A DNA stretch of 64,000 nucleotides from Rhizobium sp. N324. Lineage in GTDB: Bacteria > Pseudomonadota > Alphaproteobacteria > Rhizobiales > Rhizobiaceae. The stretch lies in NCBI RefSeq assembly GCF_001664485.1, contig NZ_CP013630.1:2855001-2919000 (forward strand), written 5' to 3'. A program made the translations under genes and the position numbers. Every line of letters begins with the position of its first letter. The first letter of the stretch is position 1. Of the stretch, positions 33,613 through 42,029 are shown piece after piece. Below the pieces are notes generated by a model, which saw only the letters and a program-made list of their open reading frames with translations, did not search any database and had not been told where the DNA came from.

Positions 33613-34152
33613 TCACATCGCCACCAACAGCAGCACGTAAGCAATGACACTCACCATCAGGCCGCGAAATGCAAAGGTAACGCAGCGGTATTTGCTGCGG
33701 GCGATGGCGGAGAGGATATTGGCGTTTTCCAGATATTGGTCGAAGAGGTAGCGTTCGTCGCGCCTGAGTGCCGCGTCGAAGAACAGGTCGCGGTGGTTGT
33801 GCCAGGCGCCCCAGAACAGCGAAGTCGAGCTATCGAGACGGCGCGGCAGCACGACGAGGATCGCCGACAGAATGGAAAAGACCGAGGCTGCGGCAAGCAG
33901 GCCCGAGAACAGCATGTTGCCTGACGTGCCGGCGACATAACGGGCCGGGTTGAAAACTGCCCTCACCTCGCTGGAGCTCACCAGGAAGGCCAGCATGAAT
34001 GTAAAGATATAGGCGGCCTTTTGATCGGATATCTTGATCTGATCATAGAATATATCATTGATTTTCTTGATATGGTCGAAATACTCGACGCCGATATCCG
34101 CGCTCGACGGCTGACTTAGCATAACCTCAGTTGCAGTTTCGAATTCGCTCAC
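33613..34152 (-). CDS. Three-helix membrane protein resembling Pycsar effector (DUF5706/PycTM) family
   Basis: 179 residues. The N-terminal soluble helix YFDHIKKINDIFYDQIKISD leads into DQKAAYIFTFMLAFLVSSS, the D-x-KA start of the first helix typical of DUF5706 proteins. A second helix is MLFSGLLAAASVFSILSAIL, then a ~60-residue cytoplasmic segment (FWGAWHNHRDLFFDAALRRD) and a third helix at the C-terminus (GLMVSVIAYVLLLVAM). PycTM proteins are triggered by cyclic nucleotides to perturb the membrane; SLATT proteins have a similar plan. It is divergent from the FecR-TPR/CHASE2-cyclase pair. Family assignment is by pattern only. Confidence 0.6.
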   Translation of the reverse strand: MSEFETATEVMLSQPSSADIGVEYFDHIKKINDIFYDQIKISDQKAAYIFTFMLAFLVSSSEVRAVFNPARYVAGTSGNMLFSGLLAAASVFSILSAILVVLPRRLDSSTSLFWGAWHNHRDLFFDAALRRDERYLFDQYLENANILSAIARSKYRCVTFAFRGLMVSVIAYVLLLVAM

Positions 34153-34279
34153 GTGAATACTCCACCCTCAAGTGTTTCCCTGATATTACACTTGGCGGCG
34201 AAAGCAAGAACACGTGTGCAACATGCTTGACTTTTCCACGCTACACGGACAAACGGGATGTGGGGATGGGGTCTGGGTC

Positions 34280-37200
34280 ATGCGGGGTTATTCCAAGAAC
34301 ATCTGTCGCGCGGGGATGGCGCTGGCGCTTGCTCTGCCCGGTTTCGGGCCGTCGGCGATGGCCGAGCCGGTGCAACGTGCAACACCGGTCGCCGGTTCGG
34401 TCATCGCCCGCAAGGCAGGCGAAGAGGTCCGTTTCATCGACGTGTCGAACTGGCGTGTCGTCGATATCAATCAGGATCTCCTGACCGGGGACGTGCTGCG
34501 CACCAATGCCAACGGCCAGCTCGCCATCGTCTTTTCCGATCACACCCAGGTTCGCCTCGGCCGCAATTCCTCGCTGCAGGTCAAGAAAATGGCGGCCACC
34601 GGCGACACCACACTGGAGTTGCAATCGGGAACGATCTGGGCGCGCGCCGAGCGCGGCGGCCAGGGATTGACAGTCGAGACCCCTGCGGCAGCAGCCGCCA
34701 TCCGCGGCACGGACTGGACGATGACCGTCGACGGCTCCAGGACCTCGATGATCGTGCTGGAAGGGCGCGTGGCGCTCAGCAACCCGCAGGGCAGCGTCGA
34801 GGTGAACGAGGGCGAAGGCGCGGTCGCCACCATCGGCCAGGCACCGCACAAGCTCATCAGCGTCAATCCTGATGATCGCGAACAGATGCTCTTCTATCTG
34901 GACCTGCGCGACGGCTTCAGCCTGATGCCGACCTCGCCGCTGCGGGCCGACCGCATGGCGACCGAACGGCGCCGCCTGCTGGCGCTGCCGCCGGAGCGCC
35001 GCAGCATCGAAGACTGGCTGGAACTTGCCGAAGTGCAGAGCGCCTTCGACGGGCGGCAAGCCGCAGCGGCAACGTTGCAGAACATTCGCGGCCGGAAGCT
35101 GACACTCGCCCAGCAGGCCCGCGTCGACCTGCTCGATGCCACCATCGCCGGCTCGGAAAAACGCTATGGCGATGCCGCCAGGCTCTTCCAGAAGGCGCTG
35201 CCGCATCTCGACCCGACACGCCGCAACATGGCGCAATATGGCGGCTATTTTTCCCGTTCGCTGGCTGACCCCGCCCATGCCGAACCGCCGCCGGCCAACA
35301 CCACCGGCCCCTATGGCGCGATCATGCAGGCCTACACGACGGGATTTCTGGAAAACCCGCGTGCAGCCCTCGAAATTATCAAAAAAGCGGAACAGCGCTA
35401 TCCCGATGACCCGACCTTGCCGGCGGTCCGCGCCCAGCTGGCGCAGCTCACCGATGACCGCGAGCAGATGAAGGAAGCGATAGAACGCTCGCTGGTGCTC
35501 GACCCTGATCATCCGATGGCGTTGTCGGCCCGCGCCAGTTACAGGGCGGCCTACGAAAGTGACATCAAAGGCGCGCTTGACGATCTGAACCGCGCCATCG
35601 AGCTTGCCCCCGGCGCGTCCGGCACACTGAATTCGCTCGGCTTGCTGGAGAGTTCGCGCGATGCCGATGGCGAGGCGGAAAAGGCTTTCAAGAAGGCGAT
35701 CGAGCTCGATCCGCAGGATCCGCTGCTGCACGCCAATCTGGCGATGCTCTATCTCGATCAGTCGCGCATGAAGGAAGCCAAGCGCGAGATCGATACCGCG
35801 ATCGCGCTCGATCCGTCCTTCGACATCGCCCTGCTTGTCCGCGGCCGCTACTACCTGCAACGCGGCGAGAGGGACAAGGCGATGCAAGACCTGCTCGCCG
35901 CCAGCACCGCCAATCCGGCACACTCGCAATCGCAGCTGATGCTCGCCGCCGCCCATTACGAAAAGGGCGACCGGCTTCCCGCGGAGCAGGCGCTCGAAAA
36001 TGCCGATCGGCTCGATAAAAACGATCCCGTCATTTCCGCCTTCCGCACCGCCGTCGATATCGACGATTACGACGCCGACGGCGCAATCCGCAACGCCCAA
36101 GAGTTTCTCCGCCGATCCCGAGCGCGTGGGGGCGATTACAGCGGCCTCGGCGCCAATGCGAGCGCTGGTTCGACGCTCAACAACGCTTTTCGTCTGCAGG
36201 GCCTGGACGCCTGGGGCCGCTATTACGGCGATGCGGCATTCGACCCCTTTAAAGGCACCGGTTATGTCGACCAGTCGATCAAGGGCAGCATCTTTCCTTA
36301 CGTGAACGCGACGAGCTTCAGCGATGACAATGTCATCCAGTACCGCGGCAACGCGTCGAGCTACTCATCCTTCATCCAGGGCCTGCTGCTCTCTCCGCAT
36401 ATGCTGTCGGGCCGTTCGCGCTCGGCATCGCTGTTCGATGTGCCCTTTATCGAAGGCTCGCTCGGCGGCGGCATCAACAGCATCGACGGCCACAGCCGCC
36501 GCATCGGCGAAGCCGATATCCAGGGCTATTCAAACGAGACGATCCCGATCAGCTTCTATGGCAACCTGACCTGGGAGGAGCTGGCGCTCGATCGCGACTA
36601 CCGGGATTTCGGCGGCGTCCAGACGGACAACAAGCTGTTGAGCGCCAACGGTTACCTGACCGCGACCGTCACGCCCGACGATCGCGTGGTGGCCTTCGTC
36701 AACCATGGCAAGAATGATGGAACACTGAGCGCATTATCCTCAAACACCGGGTTCATGGAACTCGTGGCCGGTATTCCTTTTCCGCTGCCGCTCTACACAA
36801 CAGAGGAAACCGCACGCGAAAGCACATATGCCGGCCTCGGCTGGAGCCACACGTTTGCGTATGAAAACGTGCTGAATGGAGCACTGCTTTATTCAGGAAG
36901 CAAGTCGAAGACGAGCAGCGCGCTTGATGTCGACCTCGACCCGCTGTTTATCCGCGCCGGGGTTCCCTTCATCATTCCCTTTACCAATGTCACTCAGGAG
37001 ACCGAATCCAAAACCTATATCGGCGCTCTCAGCCATTCCATAGGCGCCGGACCTTTGACATTGCGCTACGGCATCGAAGGCGGCTGGATGGACGTCAGCA
37101 GCACGGTCGATACGACGCTCCTGGGCTTTACAGCTCCTCCCGATCACACCGAGAACACCATCGATATCGGCCGCGCCTATGTCGATGTGCTGCATGAGAT

Positions 37201-37996
37201 CACGCCCGACCTCAAGGGCGAATATGCCTTGTTCGCCACGCGCCTTGAGGGCGACGGCATCGACATCAGCCGGCTGGAGCCGCGTTTCGGCCTCGCCTGG
37301 GCGCCGATTCAAAATCACTGGCTGCGGGCCGCCTTCATGCGTCAGAGTTTCGATGCGGCCGTTCCGACGCTTGCCCCGATCGGCATACTCGGCCTGCAGG
37401 CCAACCAGTTTTCCGCCAACCCGCAGGGCTATACGGATACGGTCGCCCTGCAATGGGACGCCGAATGGACCGACCGCTTCTTCACTTCGGTCGAATACCA
37501 GCATCAGGAACTGCACGATTTCTCCGTCGATTTTCCGCTGATCTCGCTTCCCTCCGATACCAGCCTGCCGATTTCGCGCGGCAGCATCGATCGCGCTGCC
37601 GTCACCGCCAACGTCGCGCTCGGCAACGGGTTCGGTCTTTCGGCCACCTATGCCTATATGGATTCGGAGAACAGGGACCCGCTCGAGCCGATCTATGGCG
37701 GCCCCCTTCCCTTCATACCGCAGAATTCAGGGCAGATTGCGCTGACCTGGGTCAACGAAGCCAAGGTCAAGGCAACAGTTGCCGCCAACTATGTCGGCGA
37801 GCGCGACGGCGATCGCTTCGGCACCAAGCTCGACGATTACTGGAGCCTCGACGCCCACCTCGTCTGGGAACCCTTCGACAAGCGCATGGAGTTCGAGGCC
37901 GCCGCCTATAACCTGCTCGACGACGATTTCGAGGTCACGCCCGGCGTGCCCGGCTGGGGCCGCGCCTTCAAGGGCACGCTCAAAGTCCGCTTCTGA
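34280..37996 (+). CDS. FecR-TPR-outer membrane beta-barrel fusion protein
   Basis: 1238 residues from ATG 34280. Signal peptide to about residue 28 (GMALALALPGFGPSAMA). Residues ~53-193: FecR domain (LLTGDVLRTNANGQLAIVFS, QVRLGRNSSLQVKKM, AAAIRGTDWTMTVDG). Residues ~260-620: TPR repeats (ALDDLNRAIELAPGASGTLN, AFKKAIELDPQDPLLHANLA, AKREIDTAIALDPSFDIALL). From ~670 to the end: alternating strands of a TonB-receptor-like barrel, ending FKGTLKVRF with the C-terminal Phe of outer-membrane proteins. No plug or TonB box was seen. Its stop overlaps the cyclase ATG (TGATG). Likely an outer-membrane/periplasmic sensor or assembly platform feeding the cyclase. Confidence 0.8.
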   Translation: MRGYSKNICRAGMALALALPGFGPSAMAEPVQRATPVAGSVIARKAGEEVRFIDVSNWRVVDINQDLLTGDVLRTNANGQLAIVFSDHTQVRLGRNSSLQVKKMAATGDTTLELQSGTIWARAERGGQGLTVETPAAAAAIRGTDWTMTVDGSRTSMIVLEGRVALSNPQGSVEVNEGEGAVATIGQAPHKLISVNPDDREQMLFYLDLRDGFSLMPTSPLRADRMATERRRLLALPPERRSIEDWLELAEVQSAFDGRQAAAATLQNIRGRKLTLAQQARVDLLDATIAGSEKRYGDAARLFQKALPHLDPTRRNMAQYGGYFSRSLADPAHAEPPPANTTGPYGAIMQAYTTGFLENPRAALEIIKKAEQRYPDDPTLPAVRAQLAQLTDDREQMKEAIERSLVLDPDHPMALSARASYRAAYESDIKGALDDLNRAIELAPGASGTLNSLGLLESSRDADGEAEKAFKKAIELDPQDPLLHANLAMLYLDQSRMKEAKREIDTAIALDPSFDIALLVRGRYYLQRGERDKAMQDLLAASTANPAHSQSQLMLAAAHYEKGDRLPAEQALENADRLDKNDPVISAFRTAVDIDDYDADGAIRNAQEFLRRSRARGGDYSGLGANASAGSTLNNAFRLQGLDAWGRYYGDAAFDPFKGTGYVDQSIKGSIFPYVNATSFSDDNVIQYRGNASSYSSFIQGLLLSPHMLSGRSRSASLFDVPFIEGSLGGGINSIDGHSRRIGEADIQGYSNETIPISFYGNLTWEELALDRDYRDFGGVQTDNKLLSANGYLTATVTPDDRVVAFVNHGKNDGTLSALSSNTGFMELVAGIPFPLPLYTTEETARESTYAGLGWSHTFAYENVLNGALLYSGSKSKTSSALDVDLDPLFIRAGVPFIIPFTNVTQETESKTYIGALSHSIGAGPLTLRYGIEGGWMDVSSTVDTTLLGFTAPPDHTENTIDIGRAYVDVLHEITPDLKGEYALFATRLEGDGIDISRLEPRFGLAWAPIQNHWLRAAFMRQSFDAAVPTLAPIGILGLQANQFSANPQGYTDTVALQWDAEWTDRFFTSVEYQHQELHDFSVDFPLISLPSDTSLPISRGSIDRAAVTANVALGNGFGLSATYAYMDSENRDPLEPIYGGPLPFIPQNSGQIALTWVNEAKVKATVAANYVGERDGDRFGTKLDDYWSLDAHLVWEPFDKRMEFEAAAYNLLDDDFEVTPGVPGWGRAFKGTLKVRF

Positions 37997-39975
37997 TGCG
38001 CACACAGGACAAGCCACGGCAGGCCGGGCTTGATGGCGGCCAAGTGGTAAGCCGCCGCCTCCGGCTGCTGGTGCTGTCGCTCGCCGTGCTGATTGCCATT
38101 TCGCTGCTGTCACGCCTGCCCGCCTGGTCGCTGCTGGAACTCAGAAGCTTCGACTATCTCTCGACCGTCGACGACCCGCGTCCGCCGCCGGGCGGACCCG
38201 TCATCGTCGCGATCGACGAGCCCTCGCTCGCCGATATCAACGCGCAATGGCCCTGGCCGCGCAGCCTGCATGCCGAGCTCGTCAGCCAGTTGCGTGCAGC
38301 CGGCGCCCGCGTCATCGGCCTCGACATCATCATGGCCGAACCCTCCAACCCCGGCAATGACGCGGCGATCGCCAAGGCCGTCGGTCCCGACACCGTGCTT
38401 GCCGGCGACGAAACGCTGATCGAAACACCGCAGGCCTCGCAGCTGATCCGCGCCACGCCGCTGCCGGCGTTGACGCAAGCGGGTGCGGTGACCGGCATCG
38501 CCTCGATCGATCTCAGCGGCGACGGCATCTTCCGCCGCATTCCGGGCTATGAGGACGGCTTTGCCGCCATGCTCGCCAAGGCCTCGGGCGCGGAGTCGGA
38601 GATCCTGCCGGCCGGCCGGCTGATCCAGTCCTTCGGCCCGGCCCGCAGCTACCCGACAGTCTCCTATTACCAGGCGCTCGACCCGGAGAATCTGCTGCCG
38701 CCGGGTTATTTCAAGGATCGCGTCGTCCTCGTCGGCCTCAGCCTGCAGAATGCGCCCGCCATCGACAAGGGTGGCGTCGACGCCTTCGCGACACCCTATA
38801 CGGTTCACACCGGCAAGCTCGTCCCCGGCGTCGAAATCCAGGCGACGATTTACGACAATATCCGCTACGGCCTGTCGATCCGCGACGCACGCCTGCCGGC
38901 GGTCGCCGCCTGCATCCTGATCTCGGTGCTGCTGGCCGCCGCGACCGTCTGGCGCTCGACGGGATGGCTGACGATCGTGACCAGTGCGGCGGCTCTCCTT
39001 GCCTTCGCGGCCGTCAGCTTTGCAGGCATCCGGCTTGCCCATGTCTTCGTTTCGCCGCTCGGGCCCACGGTCGCCTATATCGCGGTCGCCTTCGGCCAGG
39101 CCGCCTTCGACTATGCGGAAGAGCGCCGCAACAAGCGCCAGATCATCCGCGCCTTCGCCCAATATATCTCGCCCGATCTCGTCCGGCGCCTGTCGAACGA
39201 CCCCTCGCAGCTGAAGCTCGGCGGCGAGCGGCGCACGCTCTCCGTGCTGTTTTCCGATGTGCGGGGCTTCACCACCATCGCAGAAACGCTGAAGGATGAT
39301 CCGGAGCAGCTGACCGGTCTGATCAACCGGCTGCTGACGCCACTCTCCGACGTGGTGATGGACCACGGCGGCACGATCGACAAATATATGGGCGACTGCA
39401 TCATGGCCTTCTGGAATGCGCCGCTCGACGATCCCGACCACGCCCTCCACGCCGTGCGCGCCTCGCTCGCCATGCAGGCGGCGATTTCGCGGCTGAACAA
39501 TCAGCTGGAGCGGGAAGCGGCGACACGCGGCAGCAAGCCGCACGTGCTGAAGATGGGCGTCGGCATCAACACCGGCGAATGCATCGTCGGCAATATGGGC
39601 TCGACCCGCCGCTTCGACTATTCCTGCCTCGGCGACAGCGTCAACCTCGCCTCGCGCCTCGAAGGCGCCTCGAAAAATTACGGCGTGGCGCTGCTGCTCG
39701 GCGAAGAAACCGCAAGACAAGTCGCCGCCAACTACACGGTGATCGAACTCGACCGCATCATCGTCAAGGGCCGCACCGTGCCCTCGCCCGTCTTCACCGT
39801 CGTGCACAAGGCCGATGCGAAAGCGCTGACCAACCACCAGGCTTTCATCGAGGCGAAATATGCCGGCACGCTCGCCCCGTCCGATCCGACCTTCGATAAG
39901 CTGGCTGCGGATATACCGGAGCTTGCCGGCTATTATGCGATGGTGCGGGATGCACTGACAGAAGGCGGGGAATGA
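37996..39975 (+). CDS. CHASE2-domain adenylate cyclase
   Basis: 659 residues. Helix 1 at ~16-40 (LLVLSLAVLIAISLLSRLPA), periplasmic CHASE2 sensor ~45-290 (VIVAIDEPSLADINAQWPWP, GIASIDLSGDGIFRRIP), three helices ~297-370, then a class III cyclase domain ~405-600. Catalytic residues are intact: VLFSDVRGFTTI and DKYMGDCIMAFW (metal Asps, Lys for adenine), FDYSCLGDSVNLASRLEGAS. Product is expected to be cAMP. The ATG overlaps the FecR gene's stop, so the two proteins are made together and probably form one signalling unit. Confidence 0.92.
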   Translation: MRTQDKPRQAGLDGGQVVSRRLRLLVLSLAVLIAISLLSRLPAWSLLELRSFDYLSTVDDPRPPPGGPVIVAIDEPSLADINAQWPWPRSLHAELVSQLRAAGARVIGLDIIMAEPSNPGNDAAIAKAVGPDTVLAGDETLIETPQASQLIRATPLPALTQAGAVTGIASIDLSGDGIFRRIPGYEDGFAAMLAKASGAESEILPAGRLIQSFGPARSYPTVSYYQALDPENLLPPGYFKDRVVLVGLSLQNAPAIDKGGVDAFATPYTVHTGKLVPGVEIQATIYDNIRYGLSIRDARLPAVAACILISVLLAAATVWRSTGWLTIVTSAAALLAFAAVSFAGIRLAHVFVSPLGPTVAYIAVAFGQAAFDYAEERRNKRQIIRAFAQYISPDLVRRLSNDPSQLKLGGERRTLSVLFSDVRGFTTIAETLKDDPEQLTGLINRLLTPLSDVVMDHGGTIDKYMGDCIMAFWNAPLDDPDHALHAVRASLAMQAAISRLNNQLEREAATRGSKPHVLKMGVGINTGECIVGNMGSTRRFDYSCLGDSVNLASRLEGASKNYGVALLLGEETARQVAANYTVIELDRIIVKGRTVPSPVFTVVHKADAKALTNHQAFIEAKYAGTLAPSDPTFDKLAADIPELAGYYAMVRDALTEGGE

Positions 39976-40077
39976 TTGTCATGCGTAGGGAACCTATGCT
40001 ACCGGCGGCCACTTTCGGCTCTTCGCGGACATCAACGTCGCCGCTAAAAGCCCTTAGTGAAATTTGGAACCGGCACC

Positions 40078-40362
40078 ATGCAGCAGACCATTACACTCAA
40101 TGTTGGGCCGCATCTTTCCGATGATCAATGGAAAACGATCGGGGAGGTTTACCGCAGCATGGACGGTTGGGTCGAAGGTACCCAAATGCCCTGTTGGTAC
40201 GGCGAAGAAGAGTATGCTGATTACATTACAGCATCAGCCGAACCAAGCGGCCTTATCCTCGAAGGCAATGTGGAGCCCGGTCTGTGGACGGGTTGGATAT
40301 CAGTGATTTGTGCAAGGCTGACAATGACACTCGGGTTTCCGGTACATGATGCCACCATGTAG
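40078..40362 (+). CDS. Hypothetical protein
   Basis: 94 residues starting MQQTITLNVGPHLSDDQWKT at ATG 40078; the GTG at 40057 is an alternative without a better ribosome site. Trp/Tyr/Glu-rich central part (DGWVEGTQMPCWYGEEEYAD). No membrane helix, no domain recognised. It is first of three orphan genes (40078-41200) with codon use less GC-biased than the neighbours, suggesting acquisition. Confidence 0.5.
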   Translation: MQQTITLNVGPHLSDDQWKTIGEVYRSMDGWVEGTQMPCWYGEEEYADYITASAEPSGLILEGNVEPGLWTGWISVICARLTMTLGFPVHDATM

Positions 40363-40452
40363 ATGTAGCGCTCACCACCATATCCGAGTTTGGCCCGAAG
40401 CTGTCATTGTGGGGATTACAGTTTGGTTTCGTCCAGGTGCTGTGGTAGGCGG

Positions 40453-40851
40453 TTAGCAGGGGCCGCTTACTTTGTTCGCCACTCGCCAAGCCAAGGACTT
40501 TTCCACGCGAGCGATCTCGATCCTCGACGCTTTGCCTTTCTCAAGTATCAGCATAGCCGGTGTTGAACCATATGCACATGCTCTTCGAAGAGCCTCGAGA
40601 ACAGGGCCATTTATGAGCAGATAATCACCCAGATCAACACAGTTAGGTTCGCCTGTGTCAATCAGATTGCCGTAAGAATCACACCGCTCAGTGTAGTGAA
40701 AATTGTTTGCTGCAGCTGAAAGCCGATTAACGGCAGCGGTCGCGCTGAACATGTCCCGGAAGAGACATGTGATAAGAAAGATACAGCCGACGAGCACGCT
40801 GACCCTGTAAAGGCCAAGAGCAAGACTAGGGTTGGCTTCATCATCCTGCAT
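40453..40851 (-). CDS. Hypothetical single-pass membrane protein
   Basis: 132 residues from ATG 40851 (MQDDEANPSLALGLYRVSVL). One membrane helix at ~11-31 (GLYRVSVLVGCIFLITCLF), then a polar domain with paired Cys (ERCDSYGNL, EPNCVDLGDYLL) and ALRRACAYGSTPAMLILEKG, suggesting a disulfide-bearing periplasmic part. An upstream in-frame extension to 40920 overlaps the divergent gene's start and is less likely. No family recognised. Confidence 0.5.
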   Translation of the reverse strand: MQDDEANPSLALGLYRVSVLVGCIFLITCLFRDMFSATAAVNRLSAAANNFHYTERCDSYGNLIDTGEPNCVDLGDYLLINGPVLEALRRACAYGSTPAMLILEKGKASRIEIARVEKSLAWRVANKVSGPC

Positions 40852-40888
40852 TATGTGCGCCTCGGCTTTGGGGCAGACGTAGAATACG

Positions 40889-41200
40889 ATGGATACTATC
40901 GGCTTTGAAGATGATCGCAATGTCCGCTATTGGCGCACCGCGGTCGCCCGCATTCTTCTGACACCAGATCCCATTACTGACAAACACAGGAAGCGACGCG
41001 TGCCAGAATTCAGCTGTTGGTTTTGCGGCGAAACCATAGAAGAAGATGATGTAAAAGCCGTCCATATCGAAGTGTCCAACCTCTGGTTTGTCGGAGAAGA
41101 TCAACCGACCCAAACACTCTGGGCTCATTCCGAATGCGCGAAAACAAAACTCAGTCATATGTACAGGTTTGATCCCGATGATCTCATCAACCCGCAATAA
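40889..41200 (+). CDS. Hypothetical protein with zinc-ribbon-like Cys/His motif
   Basis: 103 residues. FSCWFCGETIEEDDV gives a CxxC knuckle, and LWAHSECAKTKLSHMY gives HxxC about 45 residues later, the layout of a treble-clef/LIM-like zinc site in a small protein. The middle reads VKAVHIEVSNLWFVGEDQ. No ribosome site is strong. It is divergent from the membrane-protein gene at 40851 with 37 bp between starts. Function unknown. Confidence 0.55.
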   Translation: MDTIGFEDDRNVRYWRTAVARILLTPDPITDKHRKRRVPEFSCWFCGETIEEDDVKAVHIEVSNLWFVGEDQPTQTLWAHSECAKTKLSHMYRFDPDDLINPQ

Positions 41201-41301
41201 ATAAACGCCGCGCGTTGCTCTTGTGGAAAGGCGCATTGGCAAGGGCCTGACGGCAGATGCGGCCATCCCGGCTGCGGCTCAGAATCCGCCGAGCACGGAG
41301 C

Positions 41302-41889
41302 CTAACGATCCGCAGGCCGCAGCCTTGCAATTTCAGGGGCAACGACTGCGATGAACAGTCCGGGATCGCCGAGCGCCCTCGCAGAGAGCATCGCGCCATG
41401 GACGGAAGCCATCAGCATTTGCGCCTGCTCTTCCGGCCGCCGGTCCAGCCGGAACAGGCCTTGCTCGACGCCTGCCTGCAGCACGGAGGTCAGCCATGCC
41501 GCCAGCCCCTGGAAATGGGCGCGGACGCGTGAGGCGACCTCGTCCGGCAGCATCTGCACTTCGCTCGCCAGCATCGCGCAGACGCAGAAAGGCTGCGAGG
41601 CATCGCGAATGCATGTGTGCCAATAGTTGATGTAGAGATGCAATTGGTCGGCGGGGCTTGCAGCCTGCTCGCGCAGCGACTGCAAACCCGCCTCCGCCTG
41701 CTTGACGTAACGATCCACCAGCACCGAAGCCAGCTCCGCCTTTGTCGGAAAATGATGGTGGATGCTGGCCTTCCTGATGCCGATCGCAGCCGAGATGTCG
41801 GCATAACTGAAGCCGTTGTAGCCGCCCGCCACGATGAGCGACTGGGCGATGTCGAGAATTTTGTCGGACGTCGAAGCCGTTGATTTCAT
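41302..41889 (-). CDS. TetR family transcriptional regulator
   Basis: 195 residues. HTH: KILDIAQSLIVAGGYNGFSY, ADISAAIGIRKASIHHHFPT, typical TetR (…HHHFPTKAEL). The C-terminal domain (AAWLTSVLQAGVEQGLFRLD) is of the broad QacR/AcrR group. Palindromes at 41896 and 41993 lie between it and the divergent DUF308 gene, and one sits on that gene's promoter, so it likely represses both itself and the 42030-43717 genes. Confidence 0.92.
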   Translation of the reverse strand: MKSTASTSDKILDIAQSLIVAGGYNGFSYADISAAIGIRKASIHHHFPTKAELASVLVDRYVKQAEAGLQSLREQAASPADQLHLYINYWHTCIRDASQPFCVCAMLASEVQMLPDEVASRVRAHFQGLAAWLTSVLQAGVEQGLFRLDRRPEEQAQMLMASVHGAMLSARALGDPGLFIAVVAPEIARLRPADR

Positions 41890-41895
41890 GGCGCC

Positions 41896-41913
41896 GCCTA
41901 CCTTCTGGTAGGC
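41896..41913. promoter_or_regulatory. TetR operator 1
   Basis: GCCTACC-ttct-GGTAGGC, perfect 7-bp arms, 7 bp upstream of the tetR ATG. Its half-site GTAGGCAG recurs in the site at 41993. Confidence 0.65.
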
Positions 41914-41971
41914 AGATTGTCAAGTCTTTCGCTGCATCGCCGGTATCAAAAGAAGGTGTGCGACCGCGGCG

Positions 41972-42007
41972 TTGACTCCACTTTTTGATCTACCTACTAG
42001 TAGGCAG
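41972..42007 (+). promoter_or_regulatory. Promoter with TetR operator 2 for the DUF308 gene
   Basis: TTGACT (41972-41977) followed after 17 nt by TACTAG (41995-42000) resembles a sigma-70 promoter. The palindrome CCTACTAGTAGG (41993-42004), extended as CTACC...GTAGGCAG, covers the -10 and matches operator 1 in its half-sites. Repressor binding would occlude polymerase. Confidence 0.6.
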
Positions 42008-42029
42008 ACAATCACGAAGGAACCTGCCG

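Noticed and set aside
34241..36100. 619-residue minus-strand frame
   Set aside because: Antisense to the FecR-TPR gene, no signal or domain; stop-poor because of high GC.
38110..39837. 575-residue minus-strand frame
   Set aside because: Antisense to the CHASE2 cyclase, whose motifs are unambiguous.
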